Of a stretch of DNA of 64,000 nucleotides, positions 1 to 8,063 are shown one piece after another. Below the pieces are notes generated by a model. That model was not told where the DNA came from and did no database searches. It worked only from the letters and a program-made list of their open reading frames with translations. This DNA comes from Buchananella felis (GTDB lineage Bacteria > Actinomycetota > Actinomycetes > Actinomycetales > Actinomycetaceae): NCBI RefSeq assembly GCF_041380015.1, contig NZ_CP159978.1, one strand, 5' to 3'. Positions within the stretch are counted from its first letter, which is position 1. Each line of letters opens with the position of its first letter. The position numbers were made by a program, and so were the translations under genes.

Positions 1-466
1 TGCGTGATCTGCTGCAGACGATGATCAACGCGCTGCTGTCTGCCCACGCACACGCCGTGTGTGGCGCCCAGTGGGGCCAGCCCAGCCCCGAGAGAGTCAC
101 GCAACGCAACGTTTAGCGCCACTGCTCCTTGGACACCGTCCTTGGCGCCATCGACGTCGCTGTGCCCAAACTGCGTAGAGGCACCTACTTTCCCCACCGG
201 CTCATGGAACGCCGCAAGCGCTGCGAGGCGGCCCTGATCACCGAGGTCGCCGACTGCTACCTCGCCGCCGTCTCCACCCGGGGCATGGACAAGCTCGTCA
301 AAACCCTCGGTATCGACTCACTGTCCAAGTCGCAGGTCTCCAGGATGGCAACCGACCTCGACGAGCACGTCACACAGTTGCGCCACCGTCCCCTGGATGT
401 CCACCTCGGCCGAGCCAGCGCGACCATCCCCACCTTTGAACAAGAAGAAATCCTGCCAACTACTTG
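1..466 (+). pseudogene. IS256-family (Mutator-type) transposase remnant, cut at the window edge
   Basis: The reading frame from base 3 resembles the N-terminal half of IS256-type DDE transposases: a short segment ending TQRN, then VPKLRRGTYFP, a CYLAAVSTRGMDKLV stretch and the SKSQVS motif. The same frame is broken by a TAG at 114-116, where family members usually read N-G-Y-R, so two base changes would explain the stop. Similarity ends near RPLD at about base 400; the next residues do not resemble the family and the frame stops near 466, so the catalytic region is absent. The 5' part lies outside the window. I infer a dead, truncated insertion sequence rather than an active element. Confidence 0.8.
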
Positions 467-527
467 ACGCGGGACACAACGAATAAGGGTTCGGTGCATT
501 CCGTGCCGAACTCAGTGCCCTGACCGT

Positions 528-1286
528 TCACAGCCCCGCCTCCGATGCCATCAGGACTAGCTGCACCCTGTCTCTTGCCTCCAGCTTCAGAAGCAAATGA
601 CCGATGTGCGCCTTCAGGGTGCCCCTGGAGATGAACAGCTCCCGCTCAATCTCCGTGTTTGTGAAGCCGCGCCCGATCAGCGCCAGCACCTCCCGCTCCC
701 TGGGTGTGATTCGCTCAAGCCAAGCCGGGGCGGCGGGGGCGGGGAAACCGCCCCCGCCCCCCGCCCCGGCCCGCAGAACCTTCCGGGTCCCGGGGCGGTC
801 GCTTTCCGGTGCGCCCGAACCCGGGGCCCGCGGAGCCTCGGCAAACTGGGACGCAAGGGCCCGCTGCACCACCGACGCCAGCACACTGGGGGAGAGGATC
901 TGTTCCCCGCGCGCCAAGCACCGCACCGCCCGCGCCAGCTCCTCCGGTTGCGCGTCCTTCAGGAGGAACCCCGCCGCCCCGGCCCGCAGTGCACCGTATA
1001 TATAGTCGTCCAGCTCGAACATCGTCAGCGCGCACACCCGCACCCCCGCCAGCTCCGGATCACCGGCGATCCGTCGCGTCGCCTCCAGCCCGTCCATCAC
1101 CGGCATACGGATGTCCAGCAACGCCACATCCGGCACCAACTCCCGGCACAACTCCAGCGCCTCCCGGCCGTCCGCAGCCAGCCCCACCACCTCGATACCG
1201 TCCTGCGCCGCCAGCAGGTGCGCCAGGCTCTCGCGCACCAGACGCTGATCGTCCGCGATCAGGACCCTAACCGCGCGCGCCTCCAC
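528..1286 (-). CDS. NarL/LuxR-family response regulator
   Basis: A 252-residue two-component regulator. The N-terminal receiver domain (about residues 6-125) shows the acidic pair in IADDQ, the phospho-acceptor aspartate in ALLDIRMP and the conserved lysine in LLKDAQ. The C-terminal LuxR-type helix-turn-helix (about 190-250) contains TPREREVLALIGRG and ISRGTLKAHI. The linker is unusually long and rich in Gly, Ala and Pro. The start is GTG, overlapping the end of the upstream kinase gene by 20 bp, so the pair is translationally coupled. By position it should be phosphorylated by that kinase and act on the divergent ABC exporter; the dyad at 2302-2335 is the obvious candidate target. Targets are inference. 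Confidence 0.9.
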   Translation of the reverse strand: MEARAVRVLIADDQRLVRESLAHLLAAQDGIEVVGLAADGREALELCRELVPDVALLDIRMPVMDGLEATRRIAGDPELAGVRVCALTMFELDDYIYGALRAGAAGFLLKDAQPEELARAVRCLARGEQILSPSVLASVVQRALASQFAEAPRAPGSGAPESDRPGTRKVLRAGAGGGGGFPAPAAPAWLERITPREREVLALIGRGFTNTEIERELFISRGTLKAHIGHLLLKLEARDRVQLVLMASEAGL

Positions 1287-2268
1287 CCGGGATCACCGCC
1301 TCTACCATGAACCCGCGCCCGCGCGGCCCGCACTTCAACTCGCCACCTGCCGCCGCCACCAGCTGAGCCAGCAGGCCCAAGCCGTGCCCACTCCCGGCCA
1401 TGCGCACGCCCTCAGCCCTGTGGCCGACGCTCCCACCGTCGCCGGCCCCGCGCACGCCGCCAGCACCGCGTACGACGCCAGCACCACCGCCACCGTCGCC
1501 CCCTTCGCCAACGCCAGCGCTATCCCCACTGCTCCCGGCTCGCCCGCTGCCGCGCGGCCCTTCGTCGGCCACCACCACGTGCACCTGCCCGCCGGCGCTC
1601 GCGATCTGACACCGCACCGTGGTAGGGCCCGCGTGCTTGAGGGTGTTCTTCAACGCCTCGCGCACCACCTGGTAGACCAGCAGCTCGGCCCCGGCCTCGG
1701 AGCGCACCTCCAAGCCCAAAACCTCCACCGCGAGCCCGGCCCCGCGCATCTGCGCGGCCAACTCGCCCACAGCTGCGATACCCACGGCCGGGCGCAGCGG
1801 GCTGGCCGCCTCCGGGTCGCGCAACACCAGCAGCAGTCGGCGCAGCTCGCTCGTGGCGGCACTACTCAAAGCGGCAATCTCATTCAGGGCGTCAGCGGCA
1901 ACGTCGTCCCCCACCCCAATCGCCCCCGCCCGTGCGCGCAAGGTGATCGCACCCAGGCCGTGGGAGAGAACGTCGTGCAACTCGCTAGCAATCAACAGGC
2001 GCTCTCTCAACACAGCCGCCCGCTCCTGCGCCGACGCCACCTCGCGCGCGGCCTGCCTACGCACGCGCGCGGCCTGCCTGCGCACCCGCACCGCCTGCCA
2101 CGCGAACCACGCCGCGAGACTCGCCAGTCCCACCACGCACGCCCCGAGCACCCACAGCGCGCCCGGCGAATACGGGGCCACGCCCGTCAAAGACGCCAGT
2201 GCGGCCACCACGAACACCGTTGCGGCGCTGAGAGAAAACCAGAATGACTGCGGACGCGACTCGGGCAC
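1267..2268 (-). CDS. NarL-type sensor histidine kinase (HisKA_3)
   Basis: A membrane sensor kinase of 333 residues. Two hydrophobic segments at about 9-30 and 38-60 are followed by a basic coiled stretch. The phospho-acceptor histidine is at about residue 98 in ELHDVLSHGL, typical of HisKA_3 kinases. The ATPase domain has an N-box (REALKNTLKHAG) and a late G-box (SGHGLGLL). About 50 Gly-rich residues separate the ATPase motifs, longer than usual. I place the start at GTG 2268 because it lies 6 nt after a TAGGAT -10 box (2275-2280), the leaderless layout seen repeatedly here; a TTG at 2274 is the alternative. It forms an operon with the overlapping response regulator. The signal sensed is unknown. 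Confidence 0.88.
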   Translation of the reverse strand: MPESRPQSFWFSLSAATVFVVAALASLTGVAPYSPGALWVLGACVVGLASLAAWFAWQAVRVRRQAARVRRQAAREVASAQERAAVLRERLLIASELHDVLSHGLGAITLRARAGAIGVGDDVAADALNEIAALSSAATSELRRLLLVLRDPEAASPLRPAVGIAAVGELAAQMRGAGLAVEVLGLEVRSEAGAELLVYQVVREALKNTLKHAGPTTVRCQIASAGGQVHVVVADEGPRGSGRAGSSGDSAGVGEGGDGGGGAGVVRGAGGVRGAGDGGSVGHRAEGVRMAGSGHGLGLLAQLVAAAGGELKCGPRGRGFMVEAVIPGGGARG

Positions 2269-2301
2269 AGGCAAATCCTAGAAGCGCCGCCCGGCCCGCC
2301 A

Positions 2302-2335
2302 CATCGGACCACGGTCCGATGCCCACCGTCCGATG
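2302..2335. promoter_or_regulatory. Perfect dyad plus third half-site in the kinase/ABC exporter divergent region
   Basis: Arms catcggacc (2302-2310) and ggtccgatg (2313-2321) are exact inverted repeats with a 2-bp spacer. A further copy of gtccgatg lies at 2328-2335, a direct repeat 14 bp from the right arm. The element sits between the TAGGAT box of the kinase and the start of the ABC ATPase, where a regulator could control both directions. I infer an operator, probably for the adjacent response regulator; a TetR-type repressor encoded elsewhere is possible. Confidence 0.6.
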
Positions 2336-2368
2336 CGCCCGCGCCGAGCCACGGCCAACACTTCCCTC

Positions 2369-3073
2369 ATGATCACTTTCGACAACGTCAGCAAGCAGCG
2401 CGGGGGAGTAGGCATCCTTGACGCGGTCAGCTTCACCGCCGCCCCCGGGCGCGTCACCGGCTTCCTGGGCAAGAACGGGGCGGGCAAATCCTCGGCCATG
2501 CGCATCCTGCTCGGCATGGACAAAGCCACCAGCGGCGCCGCCCTCATCGACGGGCGCCCCTATGCCAAGCTGAAGAACCCGCTGCGCAAGGTGGGCTCCA
2601 GCCTGGGCGGCGCCAGCGCCCACCCCGCCCGCAGCGCACGCTCCCACCTGCGGTGGCTGGCGGCCAGCAACCAGATCCCGCGCGCTGAGGTGGACCGCGT
2701 TCTCGCCGCCGTCGAGCTGACCCGGCACGCGCGCCGCCCCGCCGGCAAATTCAGCCTGGGCATGGCCCAGCGCCTCGGGCTCGCCGCCGCGCTACTGGGC
2801 TCCCCGGCCGTCCTGGTGCTGGACGAGCCGCTCAACGGGCTAGATCCCGACGGCATCGCCTGGCTGCGCGCCACCATCCGCTCCCACGCAGATAGGGGCG
2901 GGACCGTGCTGCTCTCCAGCCACGTCATTAGCGAACTGGCCGCCGTGGCCGACGACATCGTGGTGATCGACCACGGTCGCATCCTGGCCGCCGGCACCGC
3001 CACGGACCTGGCGCGCGGGCACGCCAGCCTCGAAAGCGCCTACTTCTCCCTGGTGGCAGGAGCGCAGCGATGA
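2369..3073 (+). CDS. ABC transporter ATP-binding protein
   Basis: A 234-residue ATPase of the drug/peptide-export type. It has Walker A (GKNGAGKSS), an ABC signature read as SLGMAQRLGL, Walker B with VLVLDEPLNGLD, and an H-loop in LLSSHVISE. The signature has M where LSGGQ normally has a second G, as in many ABC-2 exporters. I chose ATG 2369 because MITFDNVSK begins the domain; the upstream in-frame ATG at 2333 lies inside the dyad. No strong Shine-Dalgarno is visible. It overlaps the next gene by 4 bp (ATGA), so ATPase and permeases are one operon. The substrate is unknown; divergence from a two-component system suggests antibiotic or peptide export. Confidence 0.9.
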   Translation: MITFDNVSKQRGGVGILDAVSFTAAPGRVTGFLGKNGAGKSSAMRILLGMDKATSGAALIDGRPYAKLKNPLRKVGSSLGGASAHPARSARSHLRWLAASNQIPRAEVDRVLAAVELTRHARRPAGKFSLGMAQRLGLAAALLGSPAVLVLDEPLNGLDPDGIAWLRATIRSHADRGGTVLLSSHVISELAAVADDIVVIDHGRILAAGTATDLARGHASLESAYFSLVAGAQR

Positions 3074-3801
3074 AGCACCTGCACGCAGAGATCCTGAAGG
3101 TGGCCGGGTTGCGTTCGGTGTGGGTGGCCGCCCTGGCCGGCGCGCTGGCCGCCCCCGCGCTGGCCGCCCTCAACGCCAGGGCGCTGGCGGCGCGCGGGGA
3201 GCTTTTCAGCCTGGGGCAGATGCAGGAGGCGCTCATCGCCGTGGCAGCCGTCGCCTTCATAGCCGCCACGATCATGGGGCAGGAGTGGCAGCCCATGCCC
3301 GCAGAGGCCGGGGGAGGGCGCCAGTCGCTCGCCACCCGCAGCGCCACCCCGCGCGCGTCGAGCTGGCTGGCCGCCAAATTCGTGGTCATCCTGGCCCTGA
3401 GCGCCGCAGTCATGGCCGCCGCCCTGGGGGGAGTGGTGGCCGCTAGCGGGGCGATACACCCCGCCCTCTTGGCGGGCGTGGATGCCCGCACCCTGGCCAG
3501 CATCTTCGTCTACGGACTGCTCACCGCCCAGTTCTGCGCCGGCCTGACCCTGCTGCTTCGGGGCGGCCTCATCCCCACCGTGTGGATGGTCGCCAACTCC
3601 ACGGTCATCTCCGTCGGCTACCTGGTGGCAATACACTTCGCCCCCGCCTGGTTCCTGCCCGACGCCATCGGCACCGCCATCATCCGCTTCACCCCGGAAC
3701 CCGGCATGCCATCTCCCGCCGTGGCCACCGCTGCCTACGTCGGTTGGGTGCTCCTGGTGTGGGTAGCCGGACTGGTGCGCGAGTGGAGGGGGGACGAATG
3801 A
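3070..3801 (+). CDS. ABC-2 type transporter permease, first subunit
   Basis: A 243-residue hydrophobic protein with about six predicted membrane segments, starting MKHLHAEILKVAGLRSVW, a form common in ABC-2 permeases whose short cytoplasmic N-terminus contacts the ATPase. It overlaps the ATPase gene by 4 bp upstream and the second permease by 4 bp downstream. It should form the membrane half of the exporter together with that permease. Sequence conservation in the family is low, so the assignment rests on topology, N-terminal pattern and operon position. Nothing indicates the substrate. Confidence 0.82.
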   Translation: MKHLHAEILKVAGLRSVWVAALAGALAAPALAALNARALAARGELFSLGQMQEALIAVAAVAFIAATIMGQEWQPMPAEAGGGRQSLATRSATPRASSWLAAKFVVILALSAAVMAAALGGVVAASGAIHPALLAGVDARTLASIFVYGLLTAQFCAGLTLLLRGGLIPTVWMVANSTVISVGYLVAIHFAPAWFLPDAIGTAIIRFTPEPGMPSPAVATAAYVGWVLLVWVAGLVREWRGDE

Positions 3802-4493
3802 GAGCTATTCTCCACGCCAACCTAATCAAGCTAACCACCCTGCCGCTGAACTGGGCGGCAGGTACGGGCGCACTCCTGTGGGGCGGCCTGCTGGGGTGGG
3901 TGGCCGCCGCCAACGCCCGCGCGAGCGCCGCCGGTTCGCTGGCCGCCGCGCCTGCCGCCGATCCTGGCGCCCTGCTGGCCATCCTGCTTCCCCTTTTGCC
4001 CGCCGGCGTGGTGGTGGCCACCGCGACGATCCTGGGTGCAGAGTTCGGGCCGGTGCTGCGCTCCACCCTGGCGGCCACCCCCGATCGGCGTGTCCTGACC
4101 GCCGCCCGCGCTCTGAGCACCGGGGCGGTGGCCGGCGTGCTGTCAGCCGGGAGCGCTGTGGCCGCCTGGGGAGCGGCCCGCCTGGCCGGACACGCGCTCG
4201 GCGGTGGAATCGCGTTGCGCCTGGCGCTCTACCTGCTCGCCTGCGCCGCGCTGGCCGCCCTGCTCACCGACGCCACTCGTTCCCTGTCGCGAGGGGCGCT
4301 GGCGACGCTGGCTACGCTTTGGATCGCGCCGGTGGCCATAAACGCGATCCGGCCCGCCTGGCGGATTTACCTCCCCATGCACGACGTTGCCGCCCGCCTG
4401 TTTTCCCCCGCCGCCGCCCTGCCGTGGACCTGCCTGGCCTGCCTGGTTCTTGCAGGTGCGTGGGCGGTGCTGTCCTGGCGGCGCGACCTGTAG
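3798..4493 (+). CDS. ABC-2 type transporter permease, second subunit
   Basis: A 231-residue, Ala/Leu-rich membrane protein with about six hydrophobic segments; it begins MRAILHANLIKLTTL, the same cytoplasmic opening as its neighbour. ATG 3798 overlaps the TGA of the preceding gene and follows a good Shine-Dalgarno (gaggggggac). Together with the first permease and the ATPase it completes an exporter of two unequal half-permeases. The operon ends here; the next gene has its own promoter about 90 bp downstream. Confidence 0.8.
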   Translation: MRAILHANLIKLTTLPLNWAAGTGALLWGGLLGWVAAANARASAAGSLAAAPAADPGALLAILLPLLPAGVVVATATILGAEFGPVLRSTLAATPDRRVLTAARALSTGAVAGVLSAGSAVAAWGAARLAGHALGGGIALRLALYLLACAALAALLTDATRSLSRGALATLATLWIAPVAINAIRPAWRIYLPMHDVAARLFSPAAALPWTCLACLVLAGAWAVLSWRRDL

Positions 4494-4578
4494 CGCGGGC
4501 GCGGAGGTGGCCTTGGGAAGAGCCCGGAGGGGTGGGCGGTGGCGCGCAAACCCCTTCTCCGCACCGGTACGCCTTCGG

Positions 4579-4584
4579 TATGAT
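4579..4584 (+). promoter_or_regulatory. -10 box of the mazEF-type operon (leaderless)
   Basis: TATGAT matches the consensus at five of six bases and lies 6 nt before the antitoxin ATG at 4591, so transcription should begin at or next to the A of the start codon. No Shine-Dalgarno precedes this ATG. Confidence 0.7.
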
Positions 4585-4590
4585 CCCAGT

Positions 4591-4815
4591 ATGACCGTCA
4601 AGATCAGCATCAGCCTCGCCGACGAGTCCCTGGCCGCCCTGGACAAATACATCCAGGAGAAGAAGATCCCGTCCCGCTCTGCGGCTATTCAGCTGTCGAT
4701 CCAGCAGTTGACGGCCCCCGACCTGCGTGCCGCGTATGCGGCCGCAGCGCAGGAGTGGGAGGACAGCTCGGATGCTGCACTATGGGAGGCCACCGTAGGG
4801 GAGGGGCTGCCGTGA
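4591..4815 (+). CDS. Ribbon-helix-helix antitoxin of a MazEF/PemIK-type module
   Basis: A 74-residue protein. The N-terminal half has a ribbon-helix-helix pattern: a beta strand (TVKISISL), a helix containing LAALDKYIQEK, then SRSAAIQLSIQQL. The C-terminal half is acidic with two Trp residues, as expected of a segment that binds and blocks the toxin. The gene appears leaderless (see the -10 box at 4579). Its TGA overlaps the GTG of the toxin gene. As a family such antitoxins bind their own promoter alone or with toxin. It is not close to classical MazE by eye, so the name rests on the RHH pattern and the partner. Confidence 0.82.
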   Translation: MTVKISISLADESLAALDKYIQEKKIPSRSAAIQLSIQQLTAPDLRAAYAAAAQEWEDSSDAALWEATVGEGLP

Positions 4816-5159
4816 GGCGCGGTGACGTCTACTGGGTCAACTTTGAGCCTACGCAGGGCAGTGAAGCCAACAAGCGGCGCCCGGCCGCAATCGTCAGCCG
4901 CAACGACGCCAACTTCGTCGCGCAGGAAACCGGGCGCGGCACGATCACCGTCGTACCGCTGACCGGCAACACGAGAAACGTGGCGCCGTTTCAAGTCCTG
5001 GTCCCGGCGGAAGAGTGCGGGCTACGCCAGGACTCAAAGCTCCAAGCCGAGCAGGTCAGAACCGTTTCCGTCGCCCGCATTGGCGATTACATTGGGACGC
5101 TCAGCTTCCAGTCGGTGCTCAAACTAAACGACGCCCTGCGCCTCCATTTGGACCTCTAG
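4812..5159 (+). CDS. mazF: MazF/PemK-family toxin (mRNA endoribonuclease)
   Basis: A 115-residue PemK/MazF protein starting RRGDVYWVNFEP, the hallmark first strand. Other family features are the RRPAAIVS stretch, the basic residues before it, the TVVPLTGNT block with the catalytic Thr/Ser region, and LKAEQ-like LQAEQVRTV. Length is normal. GTG 4812 overlaps the antitoxin stop (GTGA) and follows a strong Shine-Dalgarno (ggggagggg), so toxin translation is coupled to antitoxin translation. The family cleaves RNA at short sequence motifs; the specificity cannot be read from sequence. No disabling change is seen, so the module looks intact. Confidence 0.93.
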   Translation: MRRGDVYWVNFEPTQGSEANKRRPAAIVSRNDANFVAQETGRGTITVVPLTGNTRNVAPFQVLVPAEECGLRQDSKLQAEQVRTVSVARIGDYIGTLSFQSVLKLNDALRLHLDL

Positions 5160-5167
5160 CTGCGAGC

Positions 5168-5208
5168 GGGGGCGGGGAGCACTTCGAAGTGAAGTGCTCC
5201 CCGCCCCC
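5168..5208. terminator. Bidirectional hairpin between mazF and the TM2 gene
   Basis: A perfect 17-bp stem (5168-5184 with 5192-5208) and a 7-nt loop lie between two convergent genes. No long T-tract follows on either side, as is common in high-GC actinobacteria. Confidence 0.8.
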
Positions 5209-5232
5209 GGACCGGATTTGGGGCTGACTCGC

Positions 5233-5670
5233 CTAGTCGAGGAGCTCCAGCCCGTCGGCGTCGCGGTGCCACTCTGTGCCGGGCTTAGAAGTCAGGATCA
5301 GGATCCCCTCGATGAAACCCCAGATAGCGGAGACGAAGGACAGGAAGCCGAGCGAGAGCACGGAAATGAGCAGCTGCGCCAGGGCCTTGCCGGTGTTGCC
5401 CAGGTAGAAGTTGTGCACACCGAGTGCACCAAGGAAGATGCCCAGCAGGCCGGCAGCCAGCTTCGACTTCGAGGACATCCCCCGGAAACCGGGGAAGGCG
5501 GCGTAGGCGGCAGGGCCGGGCTGTCCGAAACCAGCCTGCCCGTAACCAGGCTGCCCATAGCCCGCCTGGCCGTAAGCCTGCTGCCCGTTGGGCGCGCCCT
5601 GCGGCTGGGAATAGTTGGGCTGACCGGGCGTGCCACTCTGTGCGGGATTCTGCGGGAAGTTTGCGGACAT
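5233..5670 (-). CDS. TM2-domain membrane protein with Gly/Gln/Tyr-rich N-terminus
   Basis: A 145-residue protein. Residues 1-70 are low complexity with repeats of the form YGQ(A/P)G and NPAQSG. Residues 75-135 are a TM2 domain: SKSKLAAGLLGIFLG, then GALGVHNFYLGNTGKA with the diagnostic HxFYLG, then a second membrane helix and the W-x-x-x-E-G turn. The start is ATG 5670 because a near-perfect Shine-Dalgarno (aggagggacc) precedes it. TM2 proteins are small two-helix membrane proteins of uncertain role. The Pro/Gln/Gly-rich head resembles linkers used for protein contact in actinobacterial membrane proteins. Convergent with mazF. Confidence 0.9.
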   Translation of the reverse strand: MSANFPQNPAQSGTPGQPNYSQPQGAPNGQQAYGQAGYGQPGYGQAGFGQPGPAAYAAFPGFRGMSSKSKLAAGLLGIFLGALGVHNFYLGNTGKALAQLLISVLSLGFLSFVSAIWGFIEGILILTSKPGTEWHRDADGLELLD

Positions 5671-5839
5671 GGTCCCTCCTAAGAAAAAGCGGGATGAGTG
5701 GGCCAGACTCTGGCCGAGCCCGCCGGAACGCACCCGACCACGACTGTCTTGAATCCAGTATCGCAGCCAGAAGCAGGGCTGTGATCGTGCGGAGGAAGGA
5801 CTTGCTACCTCCGCTGCGCTAGACCGCCAGAACGATTGA

Positions 5840-5870
5840 GGGGCGGGGTGTGCGCCGCACACCCCGCCCC
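5840..5870. terminator. Hairpin, displaced copy of the fadD terminator
   Basis: A 14-bp perfect stem (5840-5853 with 5857-5870) with loop gcc. It is a copy of the hairpin at 8065-8093 beyond fadD and belongs to the left direct repeat of the AbiE insert; it may end transcription of the AbiE genes. Confidence 0.7.
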
Positions 5871-5973
5871 GACACTTCGCCCGGGAACGCCCGCCCCCCA
5901 GGGCCTAACCTCAGCCCTCGGCCGGGCCCGTGGTCACGCCCGCGTACAGCTCCTCGATGTCCGCCGTAAAGCG
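5840..5973. repeat. Left direct repeat of the AbiE insert (displaced 3' end of fadD plus terminator)
   Basis: This 134-bp stretch matches 8064-8241 almost base for base, except that about 44 bp found in the right copy are missing between two aacctca heptamers. Its right part, read on the minus strand, encodes the last 20 residues of the acyl-CoA ligase (ending ADIEELYAGVTTGPAEG, then TGA). The match stops abruptly at 5973, just before the AbiEii stop codon. The layout is that of an element inserted in the 3' end of a gene that restores the gene and displaces the original end. Confidence 0.85.
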
Positions 5974-5976
5974 TAT

Positions 5977-6909
5977 TCATTGCCGCCAGTGAAAAGCGCC
6001 TAAATTCCAGGCGCCTATAGAAACAGAACCGTCCAGAATGGGATTAAGACAAGCCCCCGCTACATCAAGAGCAGCAACCAGTTCCCGAAGCTCGGGAGGA
6101 TACTCTTCAAATGTCGCGGCGTTTCTTTTGAACTCTGTAGTCCAAAGCGGCCCTGGTGAGACCACATGTTTGGGAAGGCAAATCCCCCGCCTGCTGGACT
6201 CGTGCTTGAGCATTTGTGACAGGCGAGCGCCATCCAACGGCAGCATGGTAACGATTCGAACGATGTCCGCAAGATCTCGGTAGCGTGTCGAAGGCAGCTT
6301 GGCGGCACCGTGACACTCGTACATTGCGCACACCTTGTCAGCCAGATGGTTCTCGATGGGAACGGTTGGAACTAGTGGCAGATCTGAGATTAGCTCGTGT
6401 TCAATGATTGGGGAGATTCGCACGCGGTCCACAGGGCCATATATATGGCGTTGTTCGGTGATATCTGCTTGGATCGTGTGAAACGGGAGAGCGCCCAATA
6501 ATATGTCAATTGTGGCTTTGATGGTAGTGGTTCCGTAGCCAAAGGCGTCCGCGCGCCTGGTTTCGAATAGTTTATTTAGGCGAAACACAAATGGGTCGCC
6601 TGGTATGGGGAGAGAAAGATAGTGCTCTAGTTCTGCCCGGAGATCTTCGATAGCTCGTTCCGAACCGGCTAGAGCCAAGTCGATGTCTTGGGTGAAGCGC
6701 CCACCGCCAGTTCGGATTAGTAGGGCATTTCCCCCAAGGAGTATCCAGTCGCTTTGGCCTGCAGAGAACAGTCGCTTGTAAAGCAGTGCAAACGCAAATT
6801 GGTGTCTAATTTTGGTCGCATGCGTATTTCTGGCTCTCGCCTCATTGCGGATGAGCGAGTCCAGGGACGCCTTGAGTCTTTGAAGGTCGCGCGGCTAATC
6901 TGCTCTCAT
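5977..6909 (-). pseudogene. abiEii: AbiEii-type nucleotidyltransferase toxin, disrupted by a stop at codon 5
   Basis: The frame encodes an AbiEii/AbiGii-like nucleotidyltransferase: LLGGNALLIRTGGGRFT followed by QDIDLAL (the GG and DxD motifs) near residues 50-75, then an ATIDILLG strand and a long helical C-terminal half with the family-type LADKVCAM. The natural start is ATG 6909, 2 nt past the antitoxin stop. The fifth codon is TAG (6895-6897); the frame before it reads only M-R-A-D. No in-frame ATG, GTG or TTG occurs until a TTG at 6678, which would delete the catalytic motifs. So the toxin is either inactive, translated from a non-standard codon, or there is a base error in this assembly. 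GC content is clearly below the neighbours. Confidence 0.82.
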
Positions 6910-6911
6910 GA

Positions 6912-7982
6912 TTAACTTTCGCTACCCAGATAGTCTTCTGTCTCAGTGCGGAGAGAGCTACTTGGCGAGAGATCGCCGTAGTTAACTGTGTTCAGCGCAC
7001 TTATCCTTTGCTGTAATTCCTGGACAGGGGATGTCTGATGGATAGCTCTCTGGGCCAGCCGATTTGCTGCGTCAAGGTGGTGCTTTGTGGCCTGGTGAGA
7101 ACGCATTACGCCTTCAAGGATCGCCGCGATTTGCTCGGCGCCAGGGAATGTGGATGATAATTTTGCTAGGCGCAATTGCTTAACGAGCGTTTCGGAGGCC
7201 GAGCTCATCGCCCTAATCTTCGCGGCGAGCGGATTAGGTAGGGTAGTCGAGCGCAGTGCTAATGTGCGTGCCTGTGTAACGGCCGGGTTTTTCTCAATGG
7301 CGGGTATGCGGATAATCGACTGAATTGTGTCTAGTATCGGCTGGGGGAGGCCTGTGATCTGTATGCACGCACTGAGAAGCGATTCGCCGGAGGAATGGCC
7401 AAACCTGTGGGAGGTCGCGTGAAGCGCTGAGGCGAGGGCCTCGGGGGAAGTAAGTGATTTTCCAAGCGCGTCGTGCACCAGCTCCGCAACGTGCGCAATA
7501 TCCGTGTTCCCTGCAGAGAGGTCTCCAATAGTGCGGGATGCGCTCGTAACGTTGAGGCCAGCCACCACGTCAACGTCTGTGTCGGAGAGCGGGGCAATTA
7601 CGTAACGTATGTCCGTCTGTCGAGATTGCTTGCGAGCCCGTGTTGTAAGCGTGTGTCGGTTCGGCAGCAGGCTGCCAATGCCGTGGATTGCTGCCGCAGA
7701 GGAGTGGGAGAGTACTGGAGTCTCGCTGGAACCGACTCGTTGGTCGGCAAAGAGCGAAGGGGCACTGGCGAGCCATGCGGCACGTGCATCGGAGAACGGG
7801 TCGGCGCTGGCTGACGGGAGGGCATACACGCCGCGGCGCACGACAACTACGTCGCCACTGGAGGCAAGACGCGAGAGTGTGGTGCGGTCAATGCCAAGTT
7901 GAACCGCTTGGTTAGAGGTGATCAGCCCTCGTTGGCTGACGGTGGCTGCCTCAAGGGTGCGTAGTGCATCTACGGTCCTCAT
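6912..7982 (-). CDS. abiEi: AbiEi-family antitoxin / transcriptional regulator (type IV TA)
   Basis: A 356-residue protein. The N-terminal 50 residues form the winged helix typical of AbiEi: QRGLITSNQAVQLGI, then LSRLASSGDVVVVRRGVYAL. A middle domain follows with SHSSAAAIHGIG and SRTIGDLSAG, seen in actinobacterial AbiEi-like proteins. ATG 7982 is chosen over ATG 8000 because ggaggtg lies just upstream of it. It is the first gene of a two-gene minus-strand operon with the AbiEii frame. In the family AbiEi neutralises the nucleotidyltransferase and represses its own promoter; a dyad at 8005-8018 fits that. Codon use is less GC-biased than its surroundings, consistent with acquisition. Confidence 0.85.
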   Translation of the reverse strand: MRTVDALRTLEAATVSQRGLITSNQAVQLGIDRTTLSRLASSGDVVVVRRGVYALPSASADPFSDARAAWLASAPSLFADQRVGSSETPVLSHSSAAAIHGIGSLLPNRHTLTTRARKQSRQTDIRYVIAPLSDTDVDVVAGLNVTSASRTIGDLSAGNTDIAHVAELVHDALGKSLTSPEALASALHATSHRFGHSSGESLLSACIQITGLPQPILDTIQSIIRIPAIEKNPAVTQARTLALRSTTLPNPLAAKIRAMSSASETLVKQLRLAKLSSTFPGAEQIAAILEGVMRSHQATKHHLDAANRLAQRAIHQTSPVQELQQRISALNTVNYGDLSPSSSLRTETEDYLGSES

Positions 7983-8004
7983 GCTCACCTCCGGCTGCAT
8001 TTGT

Positions 8005-8018
8005 TACATCTAGGTGTA
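8005..8018. promoter_or_regulatory. Candidate AbiEi autoregulatory operator
   Basis: tacatctaggtgta is a 14-bp palindrome with one mismatched pair, 23 bp upstream of the antitoxin start. Flanking gttac and gtaaac extend the symmetry loosely. It lies in the promoter region, as expected for an autorepressing antitoxin. Assignment is by position only. Confidence 0.45.
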
Positions 8019-8063
8019 GTAAACGTAGCATCCAACTAGAGGTGGTGCGAGAGATCGCGAGAG

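Noticed and set aside
528..1286. Alternative plus-strand genes overlapping the response regulator
   Set aside because: Composition is Pro/Arg-rich without family motifs, while the minus strand has complete receiver and HTH domains.
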